NCBI GenBank assembly: GCA_013368315.1
Contig: JAACJM010000145.1
Span: 1-64,000, forward strand
Source: Tetrapyrgos nigripes
Lineage: Eukaryota; Basidiomycota; Agaricomycetes; Agaricales; Campanellaceae
DNA length: 64,000 nucleotides
Direction: 5' to 3'
Under the pieces are notes generated by a model, which saw only the letters and a list, made by a program, of their open reading frames with translations, did not search any database and was not told where the DNA came from. Shown here one piece after another: positions 43,399 through 53,914 of the stretch; position 1 is the first letter of the stretch, and each line of letters begins with the position of its first letter. The position numbers and the translations under genes are program-made.

Positions 43399-45866
43399 AA
43401 AGATAGGGACTTAAGTATCTCTGGAGGAACTAGCAAAAGACAAGTTTTCGTAGCAGCTGGTTCTGTCGAAACCCGTAATGACGTACAGAGAACCATTGCC
43501 ATCAGCGTCCATCCCGACTTGGTCGTTGAGATATCTGTACCAAGATTCGGCGTTCTTTTTTGTATAATTGCTGATGTCCTGTAAACATTCATAATCTACA
43601 CGACGAGCGCCCTCAGGAAGTATGAGGACAGCGCCTTGTTTGCGAGAGGATTGATATTCCAGACCAATTCCAGGTGCTACTGGTATCCCCCTGGGGAGCT
43701 ACCCCTGTAAATATGCTGAACACAAAGGCCTATAATGAGAGTTCATGGTGTGCTGCACAGTATGCTCTAAGCTCAGGGAGGTCCTGGTAGGGGCTCGCAA
43801 TCCAGCAGGAATCAGTGCTGGACACCGTAGCCTTCCAGCAGGTTTTCAGCATAATTATTCCTTATTTGGCAGCCTCAGATCTGGATCATCAGCTCTTTGT
43901 CCACTGTTCTCACTGCTGTAATAATTGCTCGCGTCGCATACTCGTCGGTATTTCGTCGGTCAGCGGGTTCTCCAGCTCGGTCTCGGTTCTCCGGAAGCTC
44001 AGTTCCATTTCCCGCGCCCGCTTATTGCGCCCGCCACCACCAGGTAGCCATATGTATTCCTTCACCTTTGACTACCAGACTCTTATATTTCCCATTAAAC
44101 CCAACCTGAAATCAAAGGTTGACCTCAAGAGCTGTTTCAGAAGAAAACACAAAGATTAGGGGAAAAAAACCCACCAAAACCAAAAACATATAACAACACA
44201 CATACCTTGGTAGGTGCCGTCATAGTTTGGACTTGAATGATTAATTAGGAATCTGCCAGGATATCTGTTCGCACCGGTTTCTGCATCAAATTGGGGTTGG
44301 CATAGCTGCTTTAGGCTTGGGTTGTTATGCACCATTTGTTGCACGCATTCAGCCAGATGGATGCATATAAGTTCGTGGTGCATAACGCGTTGTGTCATGT
44401 TATGTTAATAGACGACAATGTTCATGTATGGTTATTTCAAGACAGATTATGCGGGTATGACTTGCCACTGTTCCCCGATATTTTATACAATTTGGTGTAC
44501 ACTTATATAAGAGTGCAAGTGGTTGATTGAGTTGTCTAAAACACTTCTAAAGGAATCAGCAGTACTATCTGGCATTCCCATGGATGTTTGGGTACCAAAT
44601 GTCAATCTGCAGTTGATCAGCAGCAATTGTAGCTGAAAGAATAACCATCATTATAAATTCTTGGGTGTGTATGATCCATACTGCTTAATGGTAAGTGTAT
44701 TGTGTATGCATACAATTGCTTTCTGGTCAAAATAAACAGTGCTAAGTGGCTGCATACATAGTGTTCGATGTTAATTCAACCTTTATGTGCAGCGCAAGCT
44801 TTTTTCTCTATACTATCTGACCTCAACTGCTAAGATCACACCCAGAGCTCAAATATAAGAGTTGAATATGCATTCGGACTCAGCTGAAAGTCTTTGTGTC
44901 AAATATCAATATATGCCGTGGGGTCTAGCAAGTTAGGTATAGGTTTGAGCTTTTGGATGATGCACCTTTTTGAAGTTTTTGCATGCCAAGTGCTTGTAAG
45001 GCTCTGCCAATTTCAGATGGCTGTAATATGGCTGGGTACTTTATATTAACAATTTGTATGCTATCCATGACATTTTGCTATTTTTCGATGATTTATGAAG
45101 CACTATATGATATCTCTAATTCAAGACGAATGTTCCAGATTGACCATTTTATGACAGTTTTGTATTAACTCCCAATTATATCATGTATCACTCAAAGAAT
45201 AAGGACCAAAAATATTCAGGGAGGGCTCTTACATGGTTGAAGCATATCCTGAACTTTTCCGAGGTCGAAAGAGCTCTGTCTACCCAACACGAGTCAAAGC
45301 AAAGACTGAGCTGGCATGCTAAGCGCCCAGGAAACGCGTGGGAGTCTATTGTGAGGAGTTCAGACTTTTATTCTCTTTGGACACTTATACCTCCGAAGTT
45401 GCTTCTGAGAGTGATGCTATACCTCAATAGTAAATAAGCGACAGGTATAAGTGTAGTACTTAGATAGAAAGGTATTGGCAAGTTATACTACACTGGTAAC
45501 CAAATCACACTGAATTTTTTGCACTGAATTTTGATCATACACTAAATCAGAATCATTCTGGTGAGTATCTAGTGCTACAATCTATATAGTAGGAATACTC
45601 ATTTCATTTTAATCAATGGATGGTATGGTTCAACTGCACAGGACCTGACTGAATCTTTTTGGAATTTTGCAATCATACACAAAAATTCTCAGTCATAGTG
45701 AACATTTATATCTCTGGAGGTAGTCTCTACTACTCCTAGTGTATTCACCTTATCGAATTGTGTAGTTGAGTAAGAGACGGTCCAGGAAAGTGTAGCATTT
45801 TTGCGCAAATGCGTCGAGACGCATCAAGACACGCTCAACTGCACGTGACACATTGTCATCAGTTCC
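43399..45866. other. Intergenic between pairs B and C, left part; no gene called
   Basis: AT-rich in 44200-45800. Short frames at 43815-44159, 44156-44398 and 45183-45437 lack domains or splice support. It ends at the hAT target duplication. Confidence 0.4.
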
Positions 45867-47534
45867 TAGTGTTGCGCTGGCTGGGTCGTTGAGCTCGAGC
45901 GCTCGGCTAATTCAGCTTGAGCTCAGCTCGAGCCCGCTGACAAATCCATCCGCATTAGGAAAGATGCCCCCTGTCCTCGTCGTTCCGCTACTCAACGCTG
46001 TCTGTAGGTCTCTGGGTCTACTACTAAGCCTCGATGTGTATGTAGTTTTCATTATATACTTGATGAAAGTCTCTAGCCCAAAAATCTCGAGTTGCTGAAT
46101 GATATTAACTTCTAAGTATGTGTAAGTATGTGTCCGAGTGAAAGATGTAAGTACTAGATTACATTATGGCAACGATTAAAGGTAGAGTAGTCATTATCCA
46201 ATTTAATAATCATCAGGTATTAGATTCTGCAGGAGAAATTCCATACGAAGCATTGATTAGTCGTGCAATGTCTTGAATTTGGCCGTTGATCAACATATCC
46301 TTCAACTTTTCTCGTGACATGTCCGTCATAGTGATATTCACTGCTTCATCCATCGTACAAGTCCCATCTGCTTTCTCTTCACCCAGCTCAGGGGTTGTAG
46401 CAACCCAACTCTTCGTGAAATTCAGTCGATCTTCACGATACATAGCTTTCAAGATTTGGAGCACCTCCATGAAGACCGGATCAAGGCGAGACCGTCGATC
46501 AGCGTCTGTCTCTTTACTTGATGAAAATGCTCGTTCGCAGGGTACTGCAGATGCTTGAACAGGTATAACATCGAGCGCCAGCCGGAATATGCTTGGAAAA
46601 GCAGTTTGTTTCGTTTCCTGTGATAGATAGTTCATCAGTATTGTACATCATGATATTGGTTGAGAATAAAGTCACTTACATCGTCCCAATACTTCACCAG
46701 ATCAAAGAATTGAAGCTTCGTCTTATCAGAGATGACTCCTTCTTCAGTCCAGCGCTAACGATTGAAGCGACGCCACAAGACTCGTTTTCCTTTTGAGTAA
46801 CACGAGGACGAACATTACGAGTTGGATGGTCGGTATCAGAATCAGCATTGCGCTTCCGAGTTGGCCGCATATTTTGTGTAGTGGACCGGGTAAGCGGAGA
46901 AGGTGTTTGCGGAGCGTAAGGAAAGCCATTGGGATACGACGAAATGAAGGAAGTGGTATGAGCAGGTGTCTGAGGCCATGCAGGAAAATTTGATGAACTG
47001 GTGTAGTAAAATTGCGGAGGAGGCTGGTTGGAAGGCCGGGGAGTGGAAGGTGCTGCAGCTTGGAATGCGGCAGGCTCATTTGCACAAGGGTCTGAATTTG
47101 AGGTAGATGCGGAAGTCAAAGGAGGATAGTACGAATAAGGCATATAGCCATATGCTGGATGATAAGATCCACTCATCGAGGGGCGATTCGAAGCTGGAAC
47201 AGAATAGAAAAGAAGCTCAAGGCCCCCAAAACCTTGAGCTTAAATATTCAGACTGTCGTCAAGCTGGCTAAAAATCTCATATATTATCTCCGAAAATCAA
47301 AATATGAAACAGATAGGTATATTGTGTAGATACAGGCATTGGAGAAGGATAAGAGGGAAGAGCAGGAGGAGGGGTCCCAGGGGATGCTTCAAGCCCCTAT
47401 CTAGACATTGAAATGCCCATTACATCATTCTGTAATGCCGGATTGATGCGGCTGATGGGAACTTCCATTTATGGGGGTGGGCTGGACTCGAGCTCAGCCC
47501 ATGTGGTGGGCGCGCCCAGCCCAGCGCAACACTA
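45867..47534. mobile_element. Internally deleted hAT transposon, 1668 bases
   Basis: TIRs: left TAGTGTTGCGCTGGCTGGG, right (reverse complement) TAGTGTTGCGCTGGGCTGGG, each followed by GAGCTCGAG-type subterminal motifs. An exact 8-base target duplication, TCAGTTCC, lies at 45859-45866 and 47535-47542. Inside is a minus-strand transposase remnant with N-terminal and C-terminal parts but no middle. Confidence 0.9.
46213..47176 (-). pseudogene. hAT transposase remnant (N-terminal region joined to dimerisation domain)
   Basis: From 47176 the minus strand encodes a Pro/Ser/Tyr-rich N-terminus (MSGSYHPAYGYMPYSYYPPL) and a basic stretch (MRPTRKRNADSDTDHPTRNV). After a GTTAG acceptor near 46758 it reads LQFFDLVKYWDD. 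A GTAAGT donor and CACAG acceptor lead to FPSIFRLALDVIPVQASAVP and CERAFSSSKETDADRRSRLD, the hAT C-terminal dimerisation signature. The BED finger and the RNase-H-like catalytic core are absent. Autonomous hAT transposases are usually 600-900 residues. It may still dimerise but cannot be catalytic. Confidence 0.8.
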
Positions 47535-47542
47535 TCAGTTCC

Positions 47543-48140
47543 CCGTCAGTTTCCCGTCAACACTGCTCCTTCTTCTGTTCTCCTGCTCTCCTCCTTTCCC
47601 TTCTCTCATTCTTCCTGCCAGACTCGGACTCCGCACTCGAGGGCCAAGAGTATTCCCCACCCAGCTCTGCAGCCAGACTCACCCCTGGCACATGATTTCA
47701 CTCTCATTCTCCGACAACATACGCAGCGGACGACATGATTAGTATTGGTACAGACTGTTGTATTGTATCATTGTATTGTAGTTATTTACGGATTTTTTTT
47801 TTTACAGATGTAACGGCAAGCTCAGAAAAGGACAGACCTGTGGTGCTTCAACCTAAGATGGGCAGGAGCCGCCGCATTTGTGTATGGTCTTCGTTGGCCC
47901 GAAAATCTTACTTAAAGGCCGGACGAGACCGGGGGTCTAATTAGTCCAACAGCGATGAGAGGGTGTTTGTCATCGTCAATGACAGCATCAACTGTCTTCG
48001 CTGGCGTGCCCATCGATCATGATATGTAGGTGGGAGTCAGGCCATACCCTTGGGAAAACCATGACACTGATTAAGAGGCTGGGCTGCAGCAGTTTGGCCC
48101 TGTAATCAGAGTCATTGCTGCAGCAGCGTAAAGCTTCTAA
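47543..48140. other. Intergenic, no gene seen
   Basis: CT-rich stretch near 47560-47620 and a poly-T run at 47790-47801. No supported frame. Confidence 0.4.
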
Positions 48141-48661
48141 TCAGAGGGTATGCTGCAGCATATCTACGGTTTCTCTTGCCCTGGGGACGTCAATAAACTG
48201 ACCATCTGTCAGTCTTGGTATCGAACTCGAAAGAGGTACTGGGGCTGTATCCGGAGCCAGAACGGTCCCATCAGCACCCAGTTTAATCTCCTGCGTATGT
48301 TTGCTGAATATCGTAGCATTCTCCAAATGAACAAGACCATTTGAAAACAGGAAAAGATTCTCTCGAAACTCCAAAGCCTGAGGCTCGAAACCAGTGGGAA
48401 CCCCGTATACTTTGTTCACCAGATCGTCGGGTGGTCTGAAGATATTGAACAGGGTTCTAAAGTCATCGAAGTCACTGATTAAGCCTATCTCCTATTCTAA
48501 CCCCTCTGCATAGATATCTTTCCAACGGTCTTGCGAGCTGGTACCGATCCTATTGGGCTCTGGGTTCCACAGCGCACAGCCGTGCCCACGATAGAACAAT
48601 TGACCAATCCCATCAATAATCTCCCTTTGTTTCGCTTTACTGATTTCGTTCTATTTTGTAG
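48141..48661 (-). pseudogene. Hypothetical Agaricomycete protein fragment with an in-frame stop
   Basis: The minus strand from about 48661 reads AKQREIIDGIGQLFYRGHGC, ALWNPEPNRIG, RWKDIYAEGLE, then TAG, and continues in the same frame as LISDFDDFRTLFNIFRPPDD, LVNKVYGVPTGFEPQALEF, LYGVP-type and LTDGQFIDVPRARETVDMLQ segments to a stop at 48141. The codon order and motifs resemble a common unnamed basidiomycete family with a GD-LFN and GVPxGF pattern; I know no function for it. The stop at about 48505 and the lack of a visible 5' exon suggest a broken or truncated copy. Confidence 0.5.
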
Positions 48662-48995
48662 TCGGTATCAGGGGAACGGGTACTAGCTATCGATATCAGG
48701 AAGAATTTGAATTACTATAATTTTGCCTCTTTCTATTCCTTTTAAATTCTGTCTTCCTATCTCTAAATTGCTTTCGCCTTCTATGTTTCCCTGTACCCCT
48801 CTCCTCTTTCGTATTTATGGTCTATGTTGCATAATATCTCCCACATTGAGACACTTGTTCCCTGTCAGTGTCGCCTCTGCGCCATGGCCCACCTCGTACC
48901 AGTAAGCGCTAGCACTTAAAGGTCATAGAGTAGAGTACGGTCTGGCCTGGTCTTCCCGCTGAATCAGGAATTGGTTATCCAACCCTCTTCTGTAG

Positions 48996-50895
48996 ATTCC
49001 CACCATTGCCTTCGGTACCGGCTCAAAATGGAAATGGCACGACGTCACTACCTACGTCCAACTCGCCCTCGAGTCCGGTTTCTCCCATCTCGACACCGCA
49101 GCGTTCTACGAAACCGAACCATTCGTCGGGCGCGCAATCAATGAAAGCGGGCTTTCCAGAAAAGACTTGTTCCTTACCACGAAATGCGGGTTGATGATCC
49201 CTCTACGCAATTCTCTAAAGGACAGTCTGGAGAAGTTGGGAGTAGAGTATGTGGATTTGTTTCTTATATATAATCATTTTTTCGTCCCGGATATCAAGGA
49301 GGCTTGGAAAGAGATGGAGAGGCTCAAGGAGGAGGGCTTGACGAGGAGTATTGGGGTATCAAATTACGAGGTCAAGCATCTCCGAGACACGCTTAAAGTC
49401 GCGAAAGTCAAGCCTGCGGTTAATCAGATTTCTCTGAATCCTTACAACTATGCGGAGATGAGGCCTATTATCGACTATTGTCAGGAGAATGGGATTGTGG
49501 TTGAGGCGTATAGCAGTCTTGCGTGCGTAGCCCCCACTCCTTCCCTTTGGTTGCGCTAACAAGGACGCGTACAGACCGATAACTACCTACCCAGGTGGTC
49601 CAGTTGATATCCCTATCACAGCTGCTGCGTTGAGGCTGGGTATTACCCCCACTCAGGTCATCTTTCTGTGGGTGAGGGCGAAGGGTGCCGTGATTGTAAC
49701 GTGTGTCCCAGCTTCTCTGTTTTCGTTCTTGTCTGACACCTCACAGAACAACGTCCAGTAAAGAACGTATGAAGGAATATCTCGCAGTTAATGATTTACG
49801 TGCGTCGTCTTTTGTTTTTCTTGCTAATCGTCGCTGACGCGTTGACTTCCCCCCAAACCCCACTCATGGGTCCCTTCTCAATTTACCAATACTTTGCACG
49901 TCTACCCAATATACTATCAACCATTAACCATTCCCGCCCGTTTTCTCGTCTTCTCCTTATCTGCTTTCACCTTTTTCACCTTGTCACCTTTTCACCCTCC
50001 TTCCCTCCGCCAAAACCTTCCCCCCTTTCCGCATCTTCATTTTATCCTCCATCTCCATTACCTCTCTCGCTGTCTCGCTGTCTCACTGACACACCACACT
50101 GGAATGCCATCGTCTCGTCTTCTTGTCCCTCTGTGCTACATTCAACACGCTCCATACATTCAACATACTCAATATCTTCATCCTCCTCATACCATACCAT
50201 ACCATCCACTTTCTCGACTTTTCGACTCGCTTGGCTCTATATATCACTACGCCCACTCCCTTTCCCACCTTTCGGATTCCCTGTGCTTCGGGTCTTCGTC
50301 CTTGTCCTTGATGCTTCCCTTCTTCCCGAATCCCAGCCCCAAACCCAACTTCAATAACCCCCCGCCCATACCAACCCCCTTTATTCTTCATTTTTTCCCG
50401 CCCCCGTCTTCCCGTCTTCCTCTTCCTTTTATCCCCATTACCCACCATAAACCCTGCTCACCACCACCATACCCTAAACCCCACCCACTAACGGCCCCCA
50501 CAAGTCTAACACACGAAGAAATCGCCGCTATTGATCATGCTGGGGCTAATGGACCTCCTCCTGGTCCCGGTCCTTCTTCCCAACCTGAGTCCACCTCATT
50601 CCGGTCGTCGCCGTTGTCGTCGTCGTTCCACCTCTCCCCCCTCTCGCGGATTTTGTCATCGTTGTCTTCGTGGTCGTCCCCGTCCCCTTCCGAAGACGCA
50701 GGTGTGGATTTGGACGTAGAAAAATCACCATTAGTAACGACACCGACAACGACAACGCTAACAATAAGAACAACACCAACGCGCCATCGTCATCCCCCCA
50801 CCAAACTAATTCTCGTCGGCGTCATCATCATCTTACTACTCTCCATAACCTTTATACTCGGAATCGTACTCGTGTTGATGGGGTTACTCTGTTAA
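48996..50895 (+). pseudogene. AKR3: aldo-keto reductase copy lacking exon 1 and the last-intron acceptor
   Basis: Exons 48996-49522, 49575-49700 and 49747-49799 match AKR1 exons 2-4 in length and frame and keep the catalytic regions ([31 protein letters not shown] with His retained). The duplication begins inside intron 1 (CCAACCCTCTTCTGTAG is kept), so the original exon 1 is absent. A possible substitute, ATGGCCCACCTCGTACCA followed by GTAAGC at 48883, is in the right phase but speculative. Before the last exon AKR1 has CTGACAG and AKR3 has CTAACGG: the acceptor AG is lost. The anchor-encoding exon to 50895 is otherwise intact. The last intron is about 700 bases here against about 150 in AKR1. 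Confidence 0.75.
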
Positions 50896-51193
50896 GCTTT
50901 GGTATCCTTGTTGGTATCGTCGTTGGTGTAATATACAGTCGATTTGGATTTGGATTTGGATTTCCTGCGTGTACTGCGTTGTGTGGGGTGGGGACCGGTG
51001 GGGGAAGGAGAGGATATATAAGGAGGAGAGGAGAGCTGATGTGAGCCTTAAGAAGGTGAGAATTTGAGGAGGTTTACAGTAATGCATAATGCATATGTAT
51101 TGAAATAATGGATTTCCTACTACATACTACAATGTATACTATGCAGACCTTTCTACTCTAGCTCGTTGGAGCCAACTGTCGTGGAAAATAGTA

Positions 51194-53260
51194 TCAACTC
51201 CCTGTTTCCTTCTTTCCTCTTTTCATCCCTCCTGCAAGCCTACGACGAAGGCTGATCGAATTGGATATCCACTCTAGATGATGTGTTCCAAGCTGTAGAC
51301 TGGACCTCTCTTGGACCGAAGCAGTCAGTCTACCTCCGTAAAGGGAATCAGACCAAATAAATGTTTCCTCCTTCAGCCATTCTTTACCGGCCCTTGACCG
51401 ATTGATATAGGATTGATACACTTGTTCCGCAGTTCCCCGGCCAACAGCGAACTCTGTCCAAAATGTCTCATATGAGGGGCCCAGGAGACCAATGGCAACA
51501 TGAGAGGAGGATTTACCAGGTATCCCGTATGCAAGAATACGGAAGGGAGGCGCAGTGTCACCATCATCTGGAGGAGACATAGGAATATATGCCATATCTT
51601 GGAACGTCTTCATATAGAAATCGGAGGGATAGACTCCTATTAGCCGCATTCTACCACCATCCAAGCCTTCACTATCAACTTTGTATGGTACGATAAAACC
51701 TGAACATGGAGGTTGCAAGGTCTGTGTCCAAAAGTCGATTTCGAGACTGTCTTGGTCTATAAAATCAATTTCGAGACGTTGGTTGCCTAACCGACCTGTC
51801 ATCTCGCAGTGAACAGATATCGCACCACTGTCCGAGCGTACCACTGTTCCATCATCTAGAGAAGGATCGGTAAAAAAGGAAGGTTCCGCGAAGGGTTGGT
51901 CACCAAGGTGCAGGGCATAGTAAGAAAAATCAATGTGCCAAAGATGAATGGTGAAGGCCTCTTCAGTAACTTGAGTTTTATAGGTCAACTCAGAAAGGGA
52001 TGGCCATGGTTCCAGTTGAACAGAAACTCTGTTTGGATCGGGGGAATAAACGACAGGAAATGATATGGTGTCGGTGAAATGGAAGTGCCGAGCAGAGGGA
52101 AGGAGGTCGACATGATACATCCCTGCAGAATCGTACCAAGGTCTGTTTTCAAATCGCGACATCCGGGTAACACGATTTTCCCTGACAGTGAGCTCCTGAA
52201 TATTTTTGAGCGCGGGCTGGAGTGTAGGTCTGAAGACCAACTGATCTGGATAACACCGGGCGTATTGGTGCGGACTCGTCTTTCGGAGATAGAACGATAA
52301 GAAACTACCGTCTTTCTCGGACTGACAGAGTAAGGATGCAAGAAAGACATCGTCGTCGCCAGCGCTTTCAAGAGGAAGATGGATGCGGAGACCATTATTG
52401 CCAAACGAGTACGATGATCTATCTCCGATGCGATCTGACTCGCTAGCCTTTACTTCACCGGACATCCTGAATTCGTAAGGCGACTTGGCCAATAATCCCC
52501 TGTTTTCGTCGTGCTCGGATGATGCGGTAACCCAGGCAAAGATGCTCCGGTCATCAGATATTTTGATGATTTCCTGCTGAAGCCACATAAATGCCTTTAC
52601 ACCACCTTCCCCGTAGATTGGCGGCATGCTGACCCCAAACATTCCCATCAAGCTATAGGCTTGGTCTTCTGCCCTCGTCGTCTCCCGCGAAGCCGCCCAT
52701 GACATCCTCTGAGCAACACTGTATGTGTTGATATCCCGACCTTCAAAGACCTCCACCGGAATGGATGTGATTGCAGAGACCACATCGCGCAAGGTCCACC
52801 TGGTCCCAATCCTAACCCAATCTTTGTCCAAGAATACGACATTCCGGGGTGCAAGCAGCTCCTGCAACGTCCATCCCCTTTTGAACCATCTACTGTCCTT
52901 GAAGGTAGACTTGGGATTCCGAGGGTGAAACTCGATGGAAACATCGTATAGGTAGACGTAGCAGACCGCGGCATCCTCGTAGTACTGGTGCATGGAGTTG
53001 ATTGCCTCTGAAAGCTCAGCACTGCTTTCCTTGTTGATGCAGCATGAGTCAATCCAGATCCACTCGAAGTCGTAATTCCTAGCTCGCGCACATGCGTTCC
53101 AAACTTTGACGAAACCAGCTTTAAGGCTCGCAGTTTCGAGATTCTGGATGTCCTGGAAAGTGACCTCCTCCTTCTCCCAGGTATGAGATAGAATCGCATA
53201 CCGCGGGATATCGGCGTAAAACTCCGCGAGTTTGAGGGTGTTCGTATTCAAGAGACGCAT
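51194..53260 (-). CDS. HET4: HET-domain protein (intact)
   Basis: 688 residues, single exon. HET domain: YAILSHTW at 21-28, WIDSCCINK at 69-77, RGWTLQELLAP at 128-138. YGEGGVKAFMWLQQEIIK follows near residue 215, then a ~450-residue C-terminal region shared only with the other HETs in the window (for example HQYARCYPDQLVFRPTLQPA and YPSDFYMKTFQDMAYIPMSP), ending in a basic tail. No NACHT, WD40 or ankyrin repeats are visible, so the C-terminal region may be the sensing part; that is inference. The 5' flank is the shared promoter block. It converges on AKR3 with about 300 bases between. HET proteins are known for triggering incompatibility cell death; this one is uncharacterised. Confidence 0.9.
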   Translation of the reverse strand: MRLLNTNTLKLAEFYADIPRYAILSHTWEKEEVTFQDIQNLETASLKAGFVKVWNACARARNYDFEWIWIDSCCINKESSAELSEAINSMHQYYEDAAVCYVYLYDVSIEFHPRNPKSTFKDSRWFKRGWTLQELLAPRNVVFLDKDWVRIGTRWTLRDVVSAITSIPVEVFEGRDINTYSVAQRMSWAASRETTRAEDQAYSLMGMFGVSMPPIYGEGGVKAFMWLQQEIIKISDDRSIFAWVTASSEHDENRGLLAKSPYEFRMSGEVKASESDRIGDRSSYSFGNNGLRIHLPLESAGDDDVFLASLLCQSEKDGSFLSFYLRKTSPHQYARCYPDQLVFRPTLQPALKNIQELTVRENRVTRMSRFENRPWYDSAGMYHVDLLPSARHFHFTDTISFPVVYSPDPNRVSVQLEPWPSLSELTYKTQVTEEAFTIHLWHIDFSYYALHLGDQPFAEPSFFTDPSLDDGTVVRSDSGAISVHCEMTGRLGNQRLEIDFIDQDSLEIDFWTQTLQPPCSGFIVPYKVDSEGLDGGRMRLIGVYPSDFYMKTFQDMAYIPMSPPDDGDTAPPFRILAYGIPGKSSSHVAIGLLGPSYETFWTEFAVGRGTAEQVYQSYINRSRAGKEWLKEETFIWSDSLYGGRLTASVQERSSLQLGTHHLEWISNSISLRRRLAGGMKRGKKETGS

Positions 53261-53830
53261 GAGAGAGAGTAATCGAGACTACAAAGGCAAGGATCAGACA
53301 AGACTGTGAGGATAAGGCATTACGACGTACATTGTGGAAAGGAAAGAGAAGCTGTCGTCCGGCCATGCGTGGACTGTCAGGCTTTTATGGGATGAAGGGC
53401 GCCAATAGTAAATTATAATAAAAGCATCAACTACAGCTTTGCCGCGTGTCGCTATCCAAACCATATTTACCAACTGGCCAGTCTTCTTCAAAGCGATGAG
53501 CTATGGACATGTGCTTGCTTGGTTGACGCCAGTAGAGCCGCTGACAGGAGAGTGCTCGACCACAACGCGTTGCAGTCGTTGCGAACGGTATTTGTGCAAA
53601 GGAACCGCCATACTTGACACAGGCCTGACCCAGATCCCCTCAATTCTTCCCACCCACTTTTTCAGCCTTTGAAATCTACAGAGTCTCAAAAGATGACTTT
53701 GAGACCACTTTGAGGGCTCGTTGGCAGTTACTGAGGAAAAGCGAGTTTCCATTCGGGAAGTTCGCCTTCATAGGCAGCTTTATTAGTTTGTAAGTAAATA
53801 TGTCCTAAAGAGTACTGTAAAACTCAAAGT
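53261..53830 (-). promoter_or_regulatory. HET4 5' flank, shared with HET3
   Basis: TATA-like CCCATAAAAGCC on the minus strand, the leader with GTACGTCGTAAT, and an upstream block (CAGTAGAGCCGCTGACAGGA, TTTGAGACCACTTTGAGGGC) collinear with 42810-43398. Confidence 0.6.
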
Positions 53831-53914
53831 TACATGATGATAGAAGGTCCTGGAGGGATCACGATACAATGTGGAAGCAGAAATACTCGCTACTTAGGTT
53901 GTTAAGTCAACGTA

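Noticed and set aside
49894..50895. 333-codon open frame as a separate gene
   Set aside because: Its first two thirds lie in the long AKR3 last intron; only the end (from about 50500) is the AKR anchor exon.
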